Of a DNA stretch of 64,000 bases, positions 49,158 to 58,085 are shown piece by piece. Source of the stretch: an uncultured Sphingomonadaceae bacterium (GTDB taxonomy: Bacteria > Pseudomonadota > Alphaproteobacteria > Sphingomonadales > Sphingomonadaceae); contig CANMBD010000001.1 of NCBI GenBank assembly GCA_947495985.1, positions 744,001 to 808,000 on the forward strand, written 5' to 3'. Within the stretch, counting starts at the first letter, position 1, and every line of letters begins with the position of its first letter. Below the pieces are notes generated by a model that was not told the origin of the DNA, did no database searches, and was given only the letters and a program-made list of their open reading frames with translations. Made by a program: the position numbers and the translations under genes.

Positions 49158-49226
49158 ACGCTAGGTTTGAAATAGACGTAAAAACTCTTTGCTTTTCCCT
49201 GAATCATCGCTAGGGGAAGCGCGCGT

Positions 49227-49348
<122 letters not shown>

Positions 49349-49487
49349 TCCTGAGCGTAAGCGAAGGGTGACCTGATGCCGCAGTAACGGCTATTCAAAA
49401 CAGTTATAGCTCCCGAGGCACCATCCTGAACATTGTCAGTGGCACTGTCTGTAAGTCAAAGCAGTCTGGGCCTTGTCGACAATCAAA

Positions 49488-49784
49488 TCAAACCAGAACA
49501 GTTGCCCGTTTGCGATCAAGCCGCTCCATCATGCTTTTGATGACTGCAGGATGAAACGTATAATCGATCTGGCAGCCATATTCTTCGTCCTTCTTCCACA
49601 AAAGGTTGGCGGTCAATATGTTCATGCTCGGTATTTTGAGCGTCAATGCGATATCGGGATTGAGCTGTGCAGCGCATTCGATCTTTATGATGGTGTCCGA
49701 TATGGTTTTGACCACGCAAGGTATATTGCCTGAATTACTCTGTCTGACCTGCGCATCGATATGCAGTGAATCGCCGTAAATCAT
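49488..49784 (-). CDS. PilZ-like protein
   Basis: A 98-residue protein with PilZ-like beta-barrel spacing (IPCVVKTISDTIIKIEC, ALTLKIPSMNILTANLLWKKDEEYGCQIDY). The RxxxR motif is weak (VRQSN) and the (D/N)xSxxG motif is replaced by TISDTI, so c-di-GMP binding is doubtful. The ATG at 49784 has ACAGGA just upstream; an ATG at 49802 is possible. It stands alone with its own short gaps on both sides, opposite in strand to the tRNAs. Confidence 0.62.
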   Translation of the reverse strand: MIYGDSLHIDAQVRQSNSGNIPCVVKTISDTIIKIECAAQLNPDIALTLKIPSMNILTANLLWKKDEEYGCQIDYTFHPAVIKSMMERLDRKRATVLV

Positions 49785-49947
49785 ATCCTGTTCTCCAATC
49801 ATCGCAAATTTCGGGGCATGCGATTGGTACCGGCACTTTGACCGATATCGAGGAGATACGGAATGCGACCTAAAGTCGGCTATCGGGATATAGTTAATAT
49901 GGTCGACCGGATTTTAACCATTAACGGCCCGATAGACTGATGCTCCG

Positions 49948-50202
49948 TTACTGTTCCTGATCGTCGGAAACCCGCGGTGTTATTGGAACGGGACGTGCAA
50001 ATCCGTCCGCTGTCAATTCTTCCTCAATTTCCGATTCCAGGACTCTGACCGCTTCATCCGCAGCTTCTTCCAGCGATTTGGCGTCGCCTTCGATCTGTCT
50101 TTCAATTTCCGTAACGGCCTCTTCGCTCTGATCCTCAAGCGGCGCTTCTGAACAAGCCGTTAGGATGGAAATTGCAACTAGGAGCGGCAGTCTGCGCATC
50201 AT
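49948..50202 (-). CDS. Small lipoprotein
   Basis: An 84-residue lipoprotein: signal peptide MMRRLPLLVAISILTAC with the lipobox LTAC, Cys lipidated at residue 17, then a strongly acidic helical chain (EEAVTEIERQIEGDAKSLEEAADEAVRVLESEIEEEL) likely to form a coiled coil. Its start shares a base with the stop of the M28 peptidase gene (TAATG), so it is probably co-translated with that exported peptidase. Function unknown. Confidence 0.75.
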   Translation of the reverse strand: MMRRLPLLVAISILTACSEAPLEDQSEEAVTEIERQIEGDAKSLEEAADEAVRVLESEIEEELTADGFARPVPITPRVSDDQEQ

Positions 50203-51590
50203 TATTCTTTGGGCGGCATGGTGAAATCAACATCGCTATTGGCGATGATTGACAGCACGGTGCCCCAGGCTGCAACATTTTGACGCAGTTGTTCCGCGTC
50301 AATCTTGTCCAGCGTATCATCAGGCGTGTGGTGCAGATCGAAATAGCGTGTGCCATTTTGCTGAAGATCTATCACCGCGAGATTGTTGCTGGCGATTATG
50401 TCACGTATGTCCGCACCGCCAGTGGCCGGAGGGCCGAGTGCACCAATACCTAATGGCAGGAGCGCTTGCGCGATTTTCTTTTCCAACTCTTCTGCGGCGT
50501 CCGGGAGATTGAACTCTACGCGCCATACATTGTCAGCACCGAAATCTGACTCCATTGCGATAGCATGTTTACTGCCAGTATGCGCCTTGGCATAGGCTTT
50601 TCCGCCCCACAGGCCGACTTCTTCCGCTCCGGCCCACAAGATTCGGATCGTGCGCAGCGGTTTACCGTGATCCATAATATGCTTGGCGGCAGCGGTCACG
50701 ATACCGCAGCCGGCGGCATCGTCAAAAGCGCCGGTCGAAAGATCCCAGCTGTCGAGGTGACATGCTACCAGAATCATGCCCTTGGAAGGATCGCGGCCTG
50801 GTACTTCCGCGATGACATTCCCGGATTCCTGTTGTCCGATATTTTGCGGTGTCATCAGGAGTTTCATGGTAACAGGCTTGCCGAGTTTGATCATCCGCTC
50901 CAGATTATCGGCATCCGGCAGCGATAGCGCGCCTGCGGGTATAGGCTTCACACCTTCCCGAAAATTCATATTACCCGTGTGCGGATTGCGATGATAATCG
51001 GTACCAATGGATTTTATCACATAGGCCAAAGCACCTTTTTGCGAGGCGACACTGGGACCGATCCAGCGCACTGGCCCATAGGTGCCATAGCTGGAACCAT
51101 CTTGTGTGCGATGCATATCATGCGTCACAAAAGCAATTTTGCCGGCAAGGCTGCCATCCGGCGCAGCCTGCATTGCGGCGAGAGAGTCAAAATAAGCCAC
51201 TTCGGCTTCGATGCCATTCTCGCCCGTGCTCGCGCTATTGCCCAGTGCGGTGACGTGAAATTTTTGAGGGTAGGGGGCTGTCACTTCGGCCGTTTCCGCA
51301 CCGCGCACCCAAGTAGGCATCATGAAGGGTTCATTGCGTACATTTTGAAAGCCCAGCGCTTTCAGTTTTTTCACCGACCAGTCGCGTGCCCGGGCTTCTG
51401 CCTCGGTTCCGGCCTGACGCGGGCCCACTTCAGTGGTGAGGCCTTCGGTTATTTCATAGGCAAGGCTATCCTTCAGCGCCTTGCCCTGAATGTCCGCCGG
51501 ATCATGCGAATCCGCCAAGGCTGCAGTGGAAAAGAGGAGCGCCGTTGCCGCGGTTCCAAGAGGGGTGAGCAATGAGGAGGTTTTAATCAT
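50202..51590 (-). CDS. Secreted M28-family metallopeptidase
   Basis: A 462-residue exported zinc peptidase, cleaved after ALA in a signal peptide (about 1-27). Di-zinc ligands of the M28 fold are visible: CHLDSWDLSTGAFDDAAG (His, bridging Asp), AEEVGLWGGKAY (catalytic Glu), MESDFG (Asp), and HHTPDDTLDKID (His). A PA-type insertion lies near residues 130-220. It probably removes N-terminal amino acids from peptides in the periplasm. The ATG at 51590 follows AGGCAGTGGG. Forms a unit with the downstream lipoprotein. Confidence 0.92.
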   Translation of the reverse strand: MIKTSSLLTPLGTAATALLFSTAALADSHDPADIQGKALKDSLAYEITEGLTTEVGPRQAGTEAEARARDWSVKKLKALGFQNVRNEPFMMPTWVRGAETAEVTAPYPQKFHVTALGNSASTGENGIEAEVAYFDSLAAMQAAPDGSLAGKIAFVTHDMHRTQDGSSYGTYGPVRWIGPSVASQKGALAYVIKSIGTDYHRNPHTGNMNFREGVKPIPAGALSLPDADNLERMIKLGKPVTMKLLMTPQNIGQQESGNVIAEVPGRDPSKGMILVACHLDSWDLSTGAFDDAAGCGIVTAAAKHIMDHGKPLRTIRILWAGAEEVGLWGGKAYAKAHTGSKHAIAMESDFGADNVWRVEFNLPDAAEELEKKIAQALLPLGIGALGPPATGGADIRDIIASNNLAVIDLQQNGTRYFDLHHTPDDTLDKIDAEQLRQNVAAWGTVLSIIANSDVDFTMPPKE

Positions 51591-51704
51591 GACCCACTGC
51601 CTAACTTGCCTTTTGCCGTTTGCCAATGCTCTCTTGCGAGTTGGCGTTCATTTCGCTAGGCGGTGCGCAAATCTAACCTCATCGAAATTAAAGGATACCG
51701 CCAG

Positions 51705-53384
51705 ATGGCCGTCCAATATAGCTATGTCATGAAAGGTTTGACCAAGACCTTCCCCGGTGCCGCAAAACCAGTACTGGATAATATTCACTTGCAGTTTTTG
51801 CCTGGTACCAAAATCGCCATCATTGGTAAGAACGGCGCTGGTAAGTCGACCCTGATGAAAATCATGGCGGGCCAAGATACCGAATTTCAGGGGGAAGCCT
51901 GGGCAGGGGAGGGGATTCGTGTCGGCTATCTCGCGCAGGAACCTGAGCTGGACGACAGCAAGACCGTCAAGGAAAATGTCATGGACGGCGTCCGTCCCGT
52001 GGCCGATCTGGTTGACCGTTTCAACGAGATTTCAACGATCATGGGCGACCCGCCGGAAGACGCTGATTTTGATGCGTTGATGGAAGAAATGGGCACGCTG
52101 CAGGAAAAAATTGATGCTGTGGATGGTTGGACGCTCGACAACCAGCTGGAAATAGCGATGGAGGCCCTGCGCTGTCCGCCCGGTGACAGTCCTGTGACCG
52201 ACCTGTCGGGCGGTGAAAAGCGCCGTGTGGCTCTATGTCGGCTGCTACTGGACAAACCCGATATTCTGATGCTCGATGAGCCCACGAACCATCTCGATGC
52301 AGAAAGTGTCGCATGGCTTGAAAAGCATCTTATCGACTATGCCGGTAATGTTATTCTGGTCACCCATGACCGCTATTTCCTGGATAATGTCGTGGGTTGG
52401 GTCCTCGAAATTGATCGCGGTAAAGGCATCCCGTTTGAAGGGAATTATTCCAACTGGCTCGACGCGAAAGCCAAACGTATGGCGCAAGAGGAGCGTGAAG
52501 ATAAAAGCCGTCAGAAGGCGATTGAGCATGAGCTGCAATGGATGCGGCAGTCTCCAAAGGCGCGTCAGACAAAGTCCAAGGCGCGTATCAAGGCTTTTGA
52601 TGATCTGGTCGAAGCACAGGAAAATCGCACAGTTGGCAAGGCGCAGATACTCATCCAGACGCCGGAGCGTTTAGGCAGCAAAGTGATCGAAGCGAAAAAC
52701 CTGAGCAAAGCCTTTGGCGACAAGCTGCTGTTTGAAGATTTGAGCTTTACACTGCCACCTGGTGGTATTGTCGGTATTATCGGCCCTAACGGTGCGGGTA
52801 AAACCACACTTTTCAAAATGATCACGGGACAGGAAGAACCCGATGGCGGTTCCATCGAACTGGGAGATACGGTCAAGCTCGGCTATGTTGACCAAAGCCG
52901 CGATCATCTCGATGCGAGCAAGAATATCTGGGAAGAAGTATCTGACGGGTTGGATTATTTCCAGTTTGGCAAGAATGAAGTGCAGACACGCGCCTATGTC
53001 GGTGCGTTCAATTTCAAAGGCACTGATCAGCAAAAGAAAGTCGGTCAGCTTTCCGGCGGTGAACGCAATCGCGTGCATCTTGCCAAGATGCTCAAGGAAG
53101 GCGGCAACGTGCTATTGCTAGATGAACCGACCAACGATCTTGATGTCGAAACGCTACGTGCACTTGAAGACGCGCTGGAAAGCTATGCCGGCTGCGCCGT
53201 GGTCATCTCGCATGATCGCTTCTTCCTCGACCGTCTAGCGACCCATATTCTTGCGTTTGAAGGCGACAGTCATGTCGAATGGTTTGAAGGCAATTTTGAA
53301 AGCTATGAAGAGGACAAACGCCGCCGTCTGGGTGATGCCGCGGATCGGCCGACGCGCGTGGCTTATAAGAAACTGACGCGGTGA
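51705..53384 (+). CDS. ettA: ABC-F protein EttA, energy-dependent translational throttle
   Basis: A soluble ABC-F ATPase (559 residues) that binds the ribosomal E site and gates the first elongation cycle according to ADP/ATP. Two ATPase cassettes have Walker A (GKNGAGKST; GPNGAGKTT), signatures (LSGGEKRRVAL; LSGGERNRVHLAK) and Walker B (LMLDEPTNHLD; LLLDEPTNDLD). The EttA arm and the P-site interaction motif region (WLEKHLIDYAG to KSKARIKAFDDL) are between them. AAGGA precedes the ATG. Divergent from the M28 gene. Confidence 0.95.
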   Translation: MAVQYSYVMKGLTKTFPGAAKPVLDNIHLQFLPGTKIAIIGKNGAGKSTLMKIMAGQDTEFQGEAWAGEGIRVGYLAQEPELDDSKTVKENVMDGVRPVADLVDRFNEISTIMGDPPEDADFDALMEEMGTLQEKIDAVDGWTLDNQLEIAMEALRCPPGDSPVTDLSGGEKRRVALCRLLLDKPDILMLDEPTNHLDAESVAWLEKHLIDYAGNVILVTHDRYFLDNVVGWVLEIDRGKGIPFEGNYSNWLDAKAKRMAQEEREDKSRQKAIEHELQWMRQSPKARQTKSKARIKAFDDLVEAQENRTVGKAQILIQTPERLGSKVIEAKNLSKAFGDKLLFEDLSFTLPPGGIVGIIGPNGAGKTTLFKMITGQEEPDGGSIELGDTVKLGYVDQSRDHLDASKNIWEEVSDGLDYFQFGKNEVQTRAYVGAFNFKGTDQQKKVGQLSGGERNRVHLAKMLKEGGNVLLLDEPTNDLDVETLRALEDALESYAGCAVVISHDRFFLDRLATHILAFEGDSHVEWFEGNFESYEEDKRRRLGDAADRPTRVAYKKLTR

Positions 53385-53446
53385 CGGTTGCTGACATTGG
53401 TTGGTTTCGTCCGCTCTATCCCGAAAGCAGACGTTAGGATCAGCCC

Positions 53447-54619
53447 CTAAGGTTTAGATTGCGATGGTTTTCGCGAGAGCACTACTTCGTTTGCAGCTCC
53501 GGAATGGGCAAACACTATATCCAGAAGGCCATCTCCGTTCATATCACCCAACGCAACGCCATATGTGTCGGCTTCGCTGGGTATGATTTGCCGCGCGAAT
53601 TGCCCAGTACCGTCATTAACGTAAAGTATGTTTGGGCCATCTGCGCCTGCCACCAAATCGTTGTCGCCATCTTGATCAATGTCACCTGCAGCAAGTGCTT
53701 GAACAGCCTCATCTTTTTTTCCGAACGAGCGTGGTTTTTGAAATGTGCTATTGCTATCCTGTTCATAAAGTAAGTGCAGCTTGTCGGTGGAGACCAGAAC
53801 AATATCGAGCTTGCCATCGCCATTCATATCAGCGAGCGCCGCTTTACGGTGATCTCCTTCGCTGCCGGTTAGCGAGATCGAATGAAAAGTGCCTTTGCCG
53901 TCATTCTGCATTATGACACTCGCAGCGCCATCTCGCCGAGCGATGACCAAATCAACATCTCCATCAGAGTCTAGGTCCCCACTAGCAATGCCTGTCGATC
54001 CATACCCTTTGTCGGGCAGGTCAATTCCTTCGTAAAAACCGCCTTTTCCATCACCCCTATAGAGCCGGTCGGGTGCTCGACGAGTTACCACCGCCAGATC
54101 CAAGCCACCGTCGCCATCTGCATCGATAAGGGCTGCAGATCGAGCAGGTCCAGCACTTTGCGGTACTTCGCCTACCAAGCTGTAACTACCATATCCATCA
54201 TTGGCGAAGGATAGCGTTGGGAGCATGTCTCTTGTTACCACAGCATCCAGATCGCCGTCACCATCCAAATCGCCTGTTTGTACAGTATAGCTGGCTGATT
54301 TTTGACGTCCTATGGGCAAAGCTTCAAGCAGTTTGCCATTTCCAATGTTAAGATAAACAAAATCTTGCTGGGCCCAGTGACGTCCGTTTGCAACAATCGC
54401 ATCCAGATCACCGTCGCTATCGACATCGGCTAATGAAACATCTGCTGTTCGATTCCCTTCGATGTCAAATTCAAAGAAGGGATGTTGACGAAATTGGGAA
54501 ACGGCTTCCTGAGCAACAAGCGAGCCTGTTCCGACAAAGGTGGTCGTAGCAGCAGCAATAAGTACGAATTTGAAATAGGATATCGTCGTTCTCCTCCGAC
54601 AGAGGTGTATCGTCACCAT
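53447..54619 (-). CDS. Secreted FG-GAP/VCBS repeat protein
   Basis: A 390-residue exported protein with about seven FG-GAP/VCBS repeats. Each has the calcium-loop signature D-x-D-x-D-G-D-x-D-L/A (for example DVDSDGDLDAIV, DLDGDGDLDAVV, DLDSDGDVDLVI, DMNGDGKLDIVL, DIDQDGDNDLVA, DMNGDGLLDIVF), and one variant DADGDGGLDLAV. Such beta-propeller proteins bind ligands or partners at the cell surface. A hydrophobic signal segment (about 15-35, FVLIAAATTTFVGTGSLV) is preceded by a basic stretch. Probably exported by a Sec-type signal. Convergent with ettA. Confidence 0.85.
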   Translation of the reverse strand: MVTIHLCRRRTTISYFKFVLIAAATTTFVGTGSLVAQEAVSQFRQHPFFEFDIEGNRTADVSLADVDSDGDLDAIVANGRHWAQQDFVYLNIGNGKLLEALPIGRQKSASYTVQTGDLDGDGDLDAVVTRDMLPTLSFANDGYGSYSLVGEVPQSAGPARSAALIDADGDGGLDLAVVTRRAPDRLYRGDGKGGFYEGIDLPDKGYGSTGIASGDLDSDGDVDLVIARRDGAASVIMQNDGKGTFHSISLTGSEGDHRKAALADMNGDGKLDIVLVSTDKLHLLYEQDSNSTFQKPRSFGKKDEAVQALAAGDIDQDGDNDLVAGADGPNILYVNDGTGQFARQIIPSEADTYGVALGDMNGDGLLDIVFAHSGAANEVVLSRKPSQSKP

Positions 54620-54707
54620 AGTACAGTGTCAATCGGAGTGGGATTTTGATTGGGTTGAGCCTGTACTGTCCAATGTCCGCTTCTGCGCCCAAAGCCGCGA
54701 CTAGGGT

Positions 54708-55403
54708 TTATCGCAATCGCTTCACAAATAACTGCCCATTGTCATCCCGTTTGGTTTGAAAGTTCGGGACCTCTTCGAACATGTCGGACAGGCGTGAAAA
54801 ACCGTAATTGCGTACGTCAAAGCTGGAGCGGTTTCCGGCTATCTTGCCAACTTCGCTCAAACTCGCATAGCCTTCTGCATCACGTTTGCTTGCCTGATAG
54901 GCGTCGATCAGCAGCTTGAGCAGGTCATCATCGGCGGTTACATGTTCGTCGGCTTTGTCGGCCTTGATGAGAGCATCAACATCAATGAACCGGCTGCAAG
55001 CCTGCTTGAACGCTTCGGGCGTCTTGCTGCTGCCAAAGCCATAGACATCAATGCCTTCCTGGCGGATGCGCATGGCCAGCGGCATGAAGTCGCTATCGCT
55101 GCTCATAATACCGAAGCCGCCGATTTTGCCTCGGAACAAAAGGTCCATTGCGTCGATCGTCATTTTCATGTCGGTCGCGTTCTTGCCCTTGGTCATGTCA
55201 AATTGCTGCTGCGGCTCGATGCCATATTTGTGCAGGATGTCGACCCAGCCCTTCAGCGACTGTTTGCGCCAATTACCATAGGCGCGGCGGATATTGACGG
55301 TGCCGAGTTCCGCCAGTGCGGTCAGTACCGGATCAATACCGGCATGGCTGGCATTGTCGGCGTCGATTAGTAGGGCGATATTGTCATTATGTGATTTTGT
55401 CAT
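54708..55403 (-). CDS. NYN-domain protein with C-terminal OST-HTH/LOTUS-like domain
   Basis: A 231-residue LabA-type protein. The NYN ribonuclease-like domain carries the acidic set D14/D16 (LLIDADN), D78 and D84 (KGKNATDMKMTIDAMDLL), and D103/D105 (IMSSDSDFMPLAMR). The C terminus (AYQASKRDAEGYASLSEVGKIA to LFVKRL) resembles the OST-HTH/LOTUS RNA-binding fold. It probably cleaves or binds RNA. The ATG at 55403 is chosen because the domain starts there; longer starts lack support. It is 57 bp downstream of the PNPOx-like gene in the same direction. Confidence 0.85.
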   Translation of the reverse strand: MTKSHNDNIALLIDADNASHAGIDPVLTALAELGTVNIRRAYGNWRKQSLKGWVDILHKYGIEPQQQFDMTKGKNATDMKMTIDAMDLLFRGKIGGFGIMSSDSDFMPLAMRIRQEGIDVYGFGSSKTPEAFKQACSRFIDVDALIKADKADEHVTADDDLLKLLIDAYQASKRDAEGYASLSEVGKIAGNRSSFDVRNYGFSRLSDMFEEVPNFQTKRDDNGQLFVKRLR

Positions 55404-55460
55404 GGCCAGCTTGATGAACTCGGCAGGACGTGCCTTCAAGGAAAAAAGGCTTTGAAGCAA

Positions 55461-56075
55461 TCAAGGGACAAGCCAGTGACCGTCCCAGCTATTATTTCCA
55501 GAATCCCAGTCGAACATCGCCCGCCTGTGTCCGGTATGCGCGAGGTAGAGCCATTCAATCCGACTAATTTCCGTCAACAAAATCGCGAAATTTTCACGGG
55601 CAGGGGCCACTTCAAAGCCTTCGGGTTTTCGACCTTCAATGTCTGGATCCAGGCCTGACGTTGGCAAGTTTACTGCGCTGCCCGGCGCAGGATCCGCAAG
55701 ATAACAGCGTTTTCCATAGAGTGTCGCGTCATTCCATGCTGCATCGCAAGCGGGACTGTCTTGCTCGATGTGTCCTTCGCCGGACAGGCGCAATTGTACT
55801 TTTGCTTCGGGATGATAGCCGAGGATGGAAATCATGCCTTTGTTGCCAATATCAGCGACCTTGGAGGCGCGATGGTCGGTATTGAACCGCAGCATGCGAT
55901 CTTCACGAACCGCTTCCCGCAACACCATGATCCGCTGGCTTGGTTGACCGTCGTCCCTGACTGTCGCTACAGCAGGAGTATGCAAAGGTGATTTGCGGTT
56001 TTGCGATCCATCGATCAGCAGCCGCCAAGCTTCTTCCAGAGAGAGCGCTATATCGTCCAGAAAAGGCTGGTTCAT
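55461..56075 (-). CDS. Pyridoxamine 5'-phosphate oxidase family protein
   Basis: A 204-residue FMN-binding split barrel of the PNPOx family. It carries TPAVATVRDDGQPSQRIMVLREAVREDRMLRFNTDHRASKVADI, typical of the Pdx-oxidase N-terminal half, and the HRRAMFDWDSG terminal motif. The usual vitamin-B6 substrate residues are only partly conserved and the protein is shorter than PdxH, so it may act on another flavin-dependent substrate. It lies eight bases downstream of the carbonic anhydrase gene. Confidence 0.82.
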   Translation of the reverse strand: MNQPFLDDIALSLEEAWRLLIDGSQNRKSPLHTPAVATVRDDGQPSQRIMVLREAVREDRMLRFNTDHRASKVADIGNKGMISILGYHPEAKVQLRLSGEGHIEQDSPACDAAWNDATLYGKRCYLADPAPGSAVNLPTSGLDPDIEGRKPEGFEVAPARENFAILLTEISRIEWLYLAHTGHRRAMFDWDSGNNSWDGHWLVP

Positions 56076-56083
56076 TTGGCCCC

Positions 56084-56710
56084 TTATTCCACCGCTTCAA
56101 ACAAGCCGCTAGCTTCATCAAGGGTAAAGAGCGTTGCTTCTCCAATCGCATACCAGGCACCATGCAGCTTCAACTCTCCGCGCCGCTCCCGTTCAGCAAT
56201 GAAAGGAAAACTGCGCAGGTTTTTGAGGCTGATCTTGATCGCTTCAAGTTCCAGCTCTTTTTGCGGGTCAGGCGGGCTAGCGGATACCACTTGGTTGCGT
56301 GCATCAGTGATAATTGTCATCCACTCATCGATAAATGTGTGACCGGGTTCACCCAGTTCTCCGCCCTTCAGCGCTGCACTAATACCCCCGCATTGGCCAT
56401 GGCCAAGCACCACGATATGCTTCACGTTCAGTCCGGTAACGCCAAATTCTATGGCCGCAGATGCCCCGTGCATTCCGCCGCTGTCGTCATAGGGCGGAAC
56501 CAGATTGGCGACATTGCGCAGCGCGAACATCTGTCCCGGTCCGGTATCGAATATGGTTGCCGGATCGACCCGGCTGTCACAGCAGGAAATGACCATGATC
56601 GGCGGTGCCTGACCCTCTTTGGACAGTGCATCATAACGGGCGCGCTGCTTTGGATAAGCGTCCTCCCGAAAGCGTTTATATCCCTCAAGCAGCGCATGAA
56701 ATTCTGGCAT
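56084..56710 (-). CDS. Beta-class carbonic anhydrase
   Basis: A 208-residue beta carbonic anhydrase, interconverting CO2 and bicarbonate. Zinc ligands C43, H104 and C107 and the catalytic pair D45/R47 are intact (SCCDSRVDP; VLGHGQCGGI). The start overlaps the stop of the PII-like gene by one base (TAATG). In this operon it would supply or consume bicarbonate delivered by SbtA. No carboxysome or Rubisco genes are in the window. Confidence 0.95.
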   Translation of the reverse strand: MPEFHALLEGYKRFREDAYPKQRARYDALSKEGQAPPIMVISCCDSRVDPATIFDTGPGQMFALRNVANLVPPYDDSGGMHGASAAIEFGVTGLNVKHIVVLGHGQCGGISAALKGGELGEPGHTFIDEWMTIITDARNQVVSASPPDPQKELELEAIKISLKNLRSFPFIAERERRGELKLHGAWYAIGEATLFTLDEASGLFEAVE

Positions 56711-57021
56711 TAGAAACGATCCCCCCGGACCACCTCCACATTGGCGATGGTCAATAACAAACTGTGACTATCCAGTAGCGGCGCCAGCGCATCCGTCAAC
56801 TGTGCAGCTTTTTCTTGGTTCGCTATCATAAGTATGAGAGATTTGGCAGCCGCCCCGCTAACCTCGTCTTGTTGCCAGCGACCATCCCGGCCGCCGCCAG
56901 AGGCGATTTTGATCACGCTCCAGCCCGAAATATCAACCTGTTTCACATAGTTAATGATTTTCGGGATAAGCGGGTTATCAACAAGTATCTCGATCCGTTT
57001 GCGTTGAACTGTAGCGACCAT
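56710..57021 (-). CDS. PII-like signalling protein (SbtB/CPII-like)
   Basis: A 103-residue ferredoxin-like PII-family protein. The core beta-alpha-beta arrangement is visible (RKRIEILVDNPLIPKIINYVKQVDISGWSVIKI), then a Gly-rich T-loop (ASGGGRDGRWQQDEVSG), then SLILMIANQEKAAQLTDALAPLL. This matches the SbtB/CPII proteins that pair with the bicarbonate transporter SbtA and bind adenyl nucleotides. No redox Cys is present. It lies three bases downstream of the sbtA stop and overlaps the carbonic anhydrase start. Confidence 0.82.
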   Translation of the reverse strand: MVATVQRKRIEILVDNPLIPKIINYVKQVDISGWSVIKIASGGGRDGRWQQDEVSGAAAKSLILMIANQEKAAQLTDALAPLLDSHSLLLTIANVEVVRGDRF

Positions 57022-57024
57022 GTC

Positions 57025-57999
57025 TTACCCCAGAAATTTTGCGGTTGCGGCAAATAGAGAAATACCGAACAGGATGTTGAATGGGAAGGTTATACCGAGT
57101 GACATGGCCAGATAAATGCCCGGATCGGCTTGAGGCAGGGCAAGGCGCATGGCTGCGGGTACCGCGATATAGGATGCGCTGGCACACAGCACGCCCAATA
57201 TGGCCGCTGATCCGGGATCAAGTCCGACCAGGGTTCCGACAATAGTTCCGATCGTGCCGTTTATGATTGGAAGCAATATTGCGAGTGTGGCCAATGGTAC
57301 GGTAATTTTGCGGGTTTCCAACAACCTGCGTGCGGCGATTAGTCCCATGTCGAGCAGGAATAGGCAGAGAACACCATTAAAGCCGATTGCGAATAAAGGT
57401 TCGATAGGTGCAAATCCTTCGGCACCTGCAATGAAACCAATTATAAAGGCCCCAAGCAACAGGATAACGGACCCGTTGGTGAGGACTTCATGCATCAGTT
57501 TTGATCCGCCGTCATTGGCTGGGTTGTCGGTGTCTTTCAGCCTTTTCGAATAGGCCCGGGCCAACAGCAGGCCGGTAATGATCGCCGGGATTTCCATCAG
57601 GGCCATGACACCGACCATGAAGCCATCCGGCCGCAAACCGGTGACGGTGAGCAGCTCAACTGCGGTGACAAAAGTCACCACGCTAACCGACCCATAGTGG
57701 GCAGCGACGGCGCCAGCATCAATCGCCCCGAGTTTCGCGAAAGACCGGAGCAAAATAAAAGCAAGGACAGGAAGCGTGAAACCAAGCAGAACGCCGGAAA
57801 CAGCAGCTGCGGCAAGGTCAACAGAGAAGCCGGTAGAAGCCACCTCGACCCCGCCTTTCAGACCAATGGCCGCCATGAGATAAATGGACATGGCTTTGGC
57901 GAAGGCTTCGGGAATGGAAAGGTCGGATCGGATGAAAGCTGCAAAAAAGCCGAGAATGAAGAACAGGATAACCGGGGAGGTCAGCGTTTCGATAATCAT
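57025..57999 (-). CDS. SbtA-like sodium-dependent bicarbonate transporter
   Basis: A 324-residue membrane protein of the SbtA/DUF897 family with two inverted halves of about five helices each, typical of SbtA. Conserved stretches include MAAIGLKGGVEVA (first half) and LFLLDMGLIAA (second half). It would import bicarbonate with Na+. It begins the run sbtA, PII-like, carbonic anhydrase, PNPOx-like, NYN, with minimal spacing. Divergent from lipA with 86 bp shared upstream DNA. Confidence 0.88.
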   Translation of the reverse strand: MIIETLTSPVILFFILGFFAAFIRSDLSIPEAFAKAMSIYLMAAIGLKGGVEVASTGFSVDLAAAAVSGVLLGFTLPVLAFILLRSFAKLGAIDAGAVAAHYGSVSVVTFVTAVELLTVTGLRPDGFMVGVMALMEIPAIITGLLLARAYSKRLKDTDNPANDGGSKLMHEVLTNGSVILLLGAFIIGFIAGAEGFAPIEPLFAIGFNGVLCLFLLDMGLIAARRLLETRKITVPLATLAILLPIINGTIGTIVGTLVGLDPGSAAILGVLCASASYIAVPAAMRLALPQADPGIYLAMSLGITFPFNILFGISLFAATAKFLG

Positions 58000-58085
58000 T
58001 GCAGCTCACTATCAAATTGAGTTGTTAACCGATTAGCAGTCTGATCGCTGTTGGCAAGCGCGTCCGTCATCGCTATCTGATAGAA

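Noticed and set aside
51705..53384. Antibiotic-resistance ABC-F protein
   Set aside because: Length, motifs and arm region match EttA, the housekeeping ABC-F.
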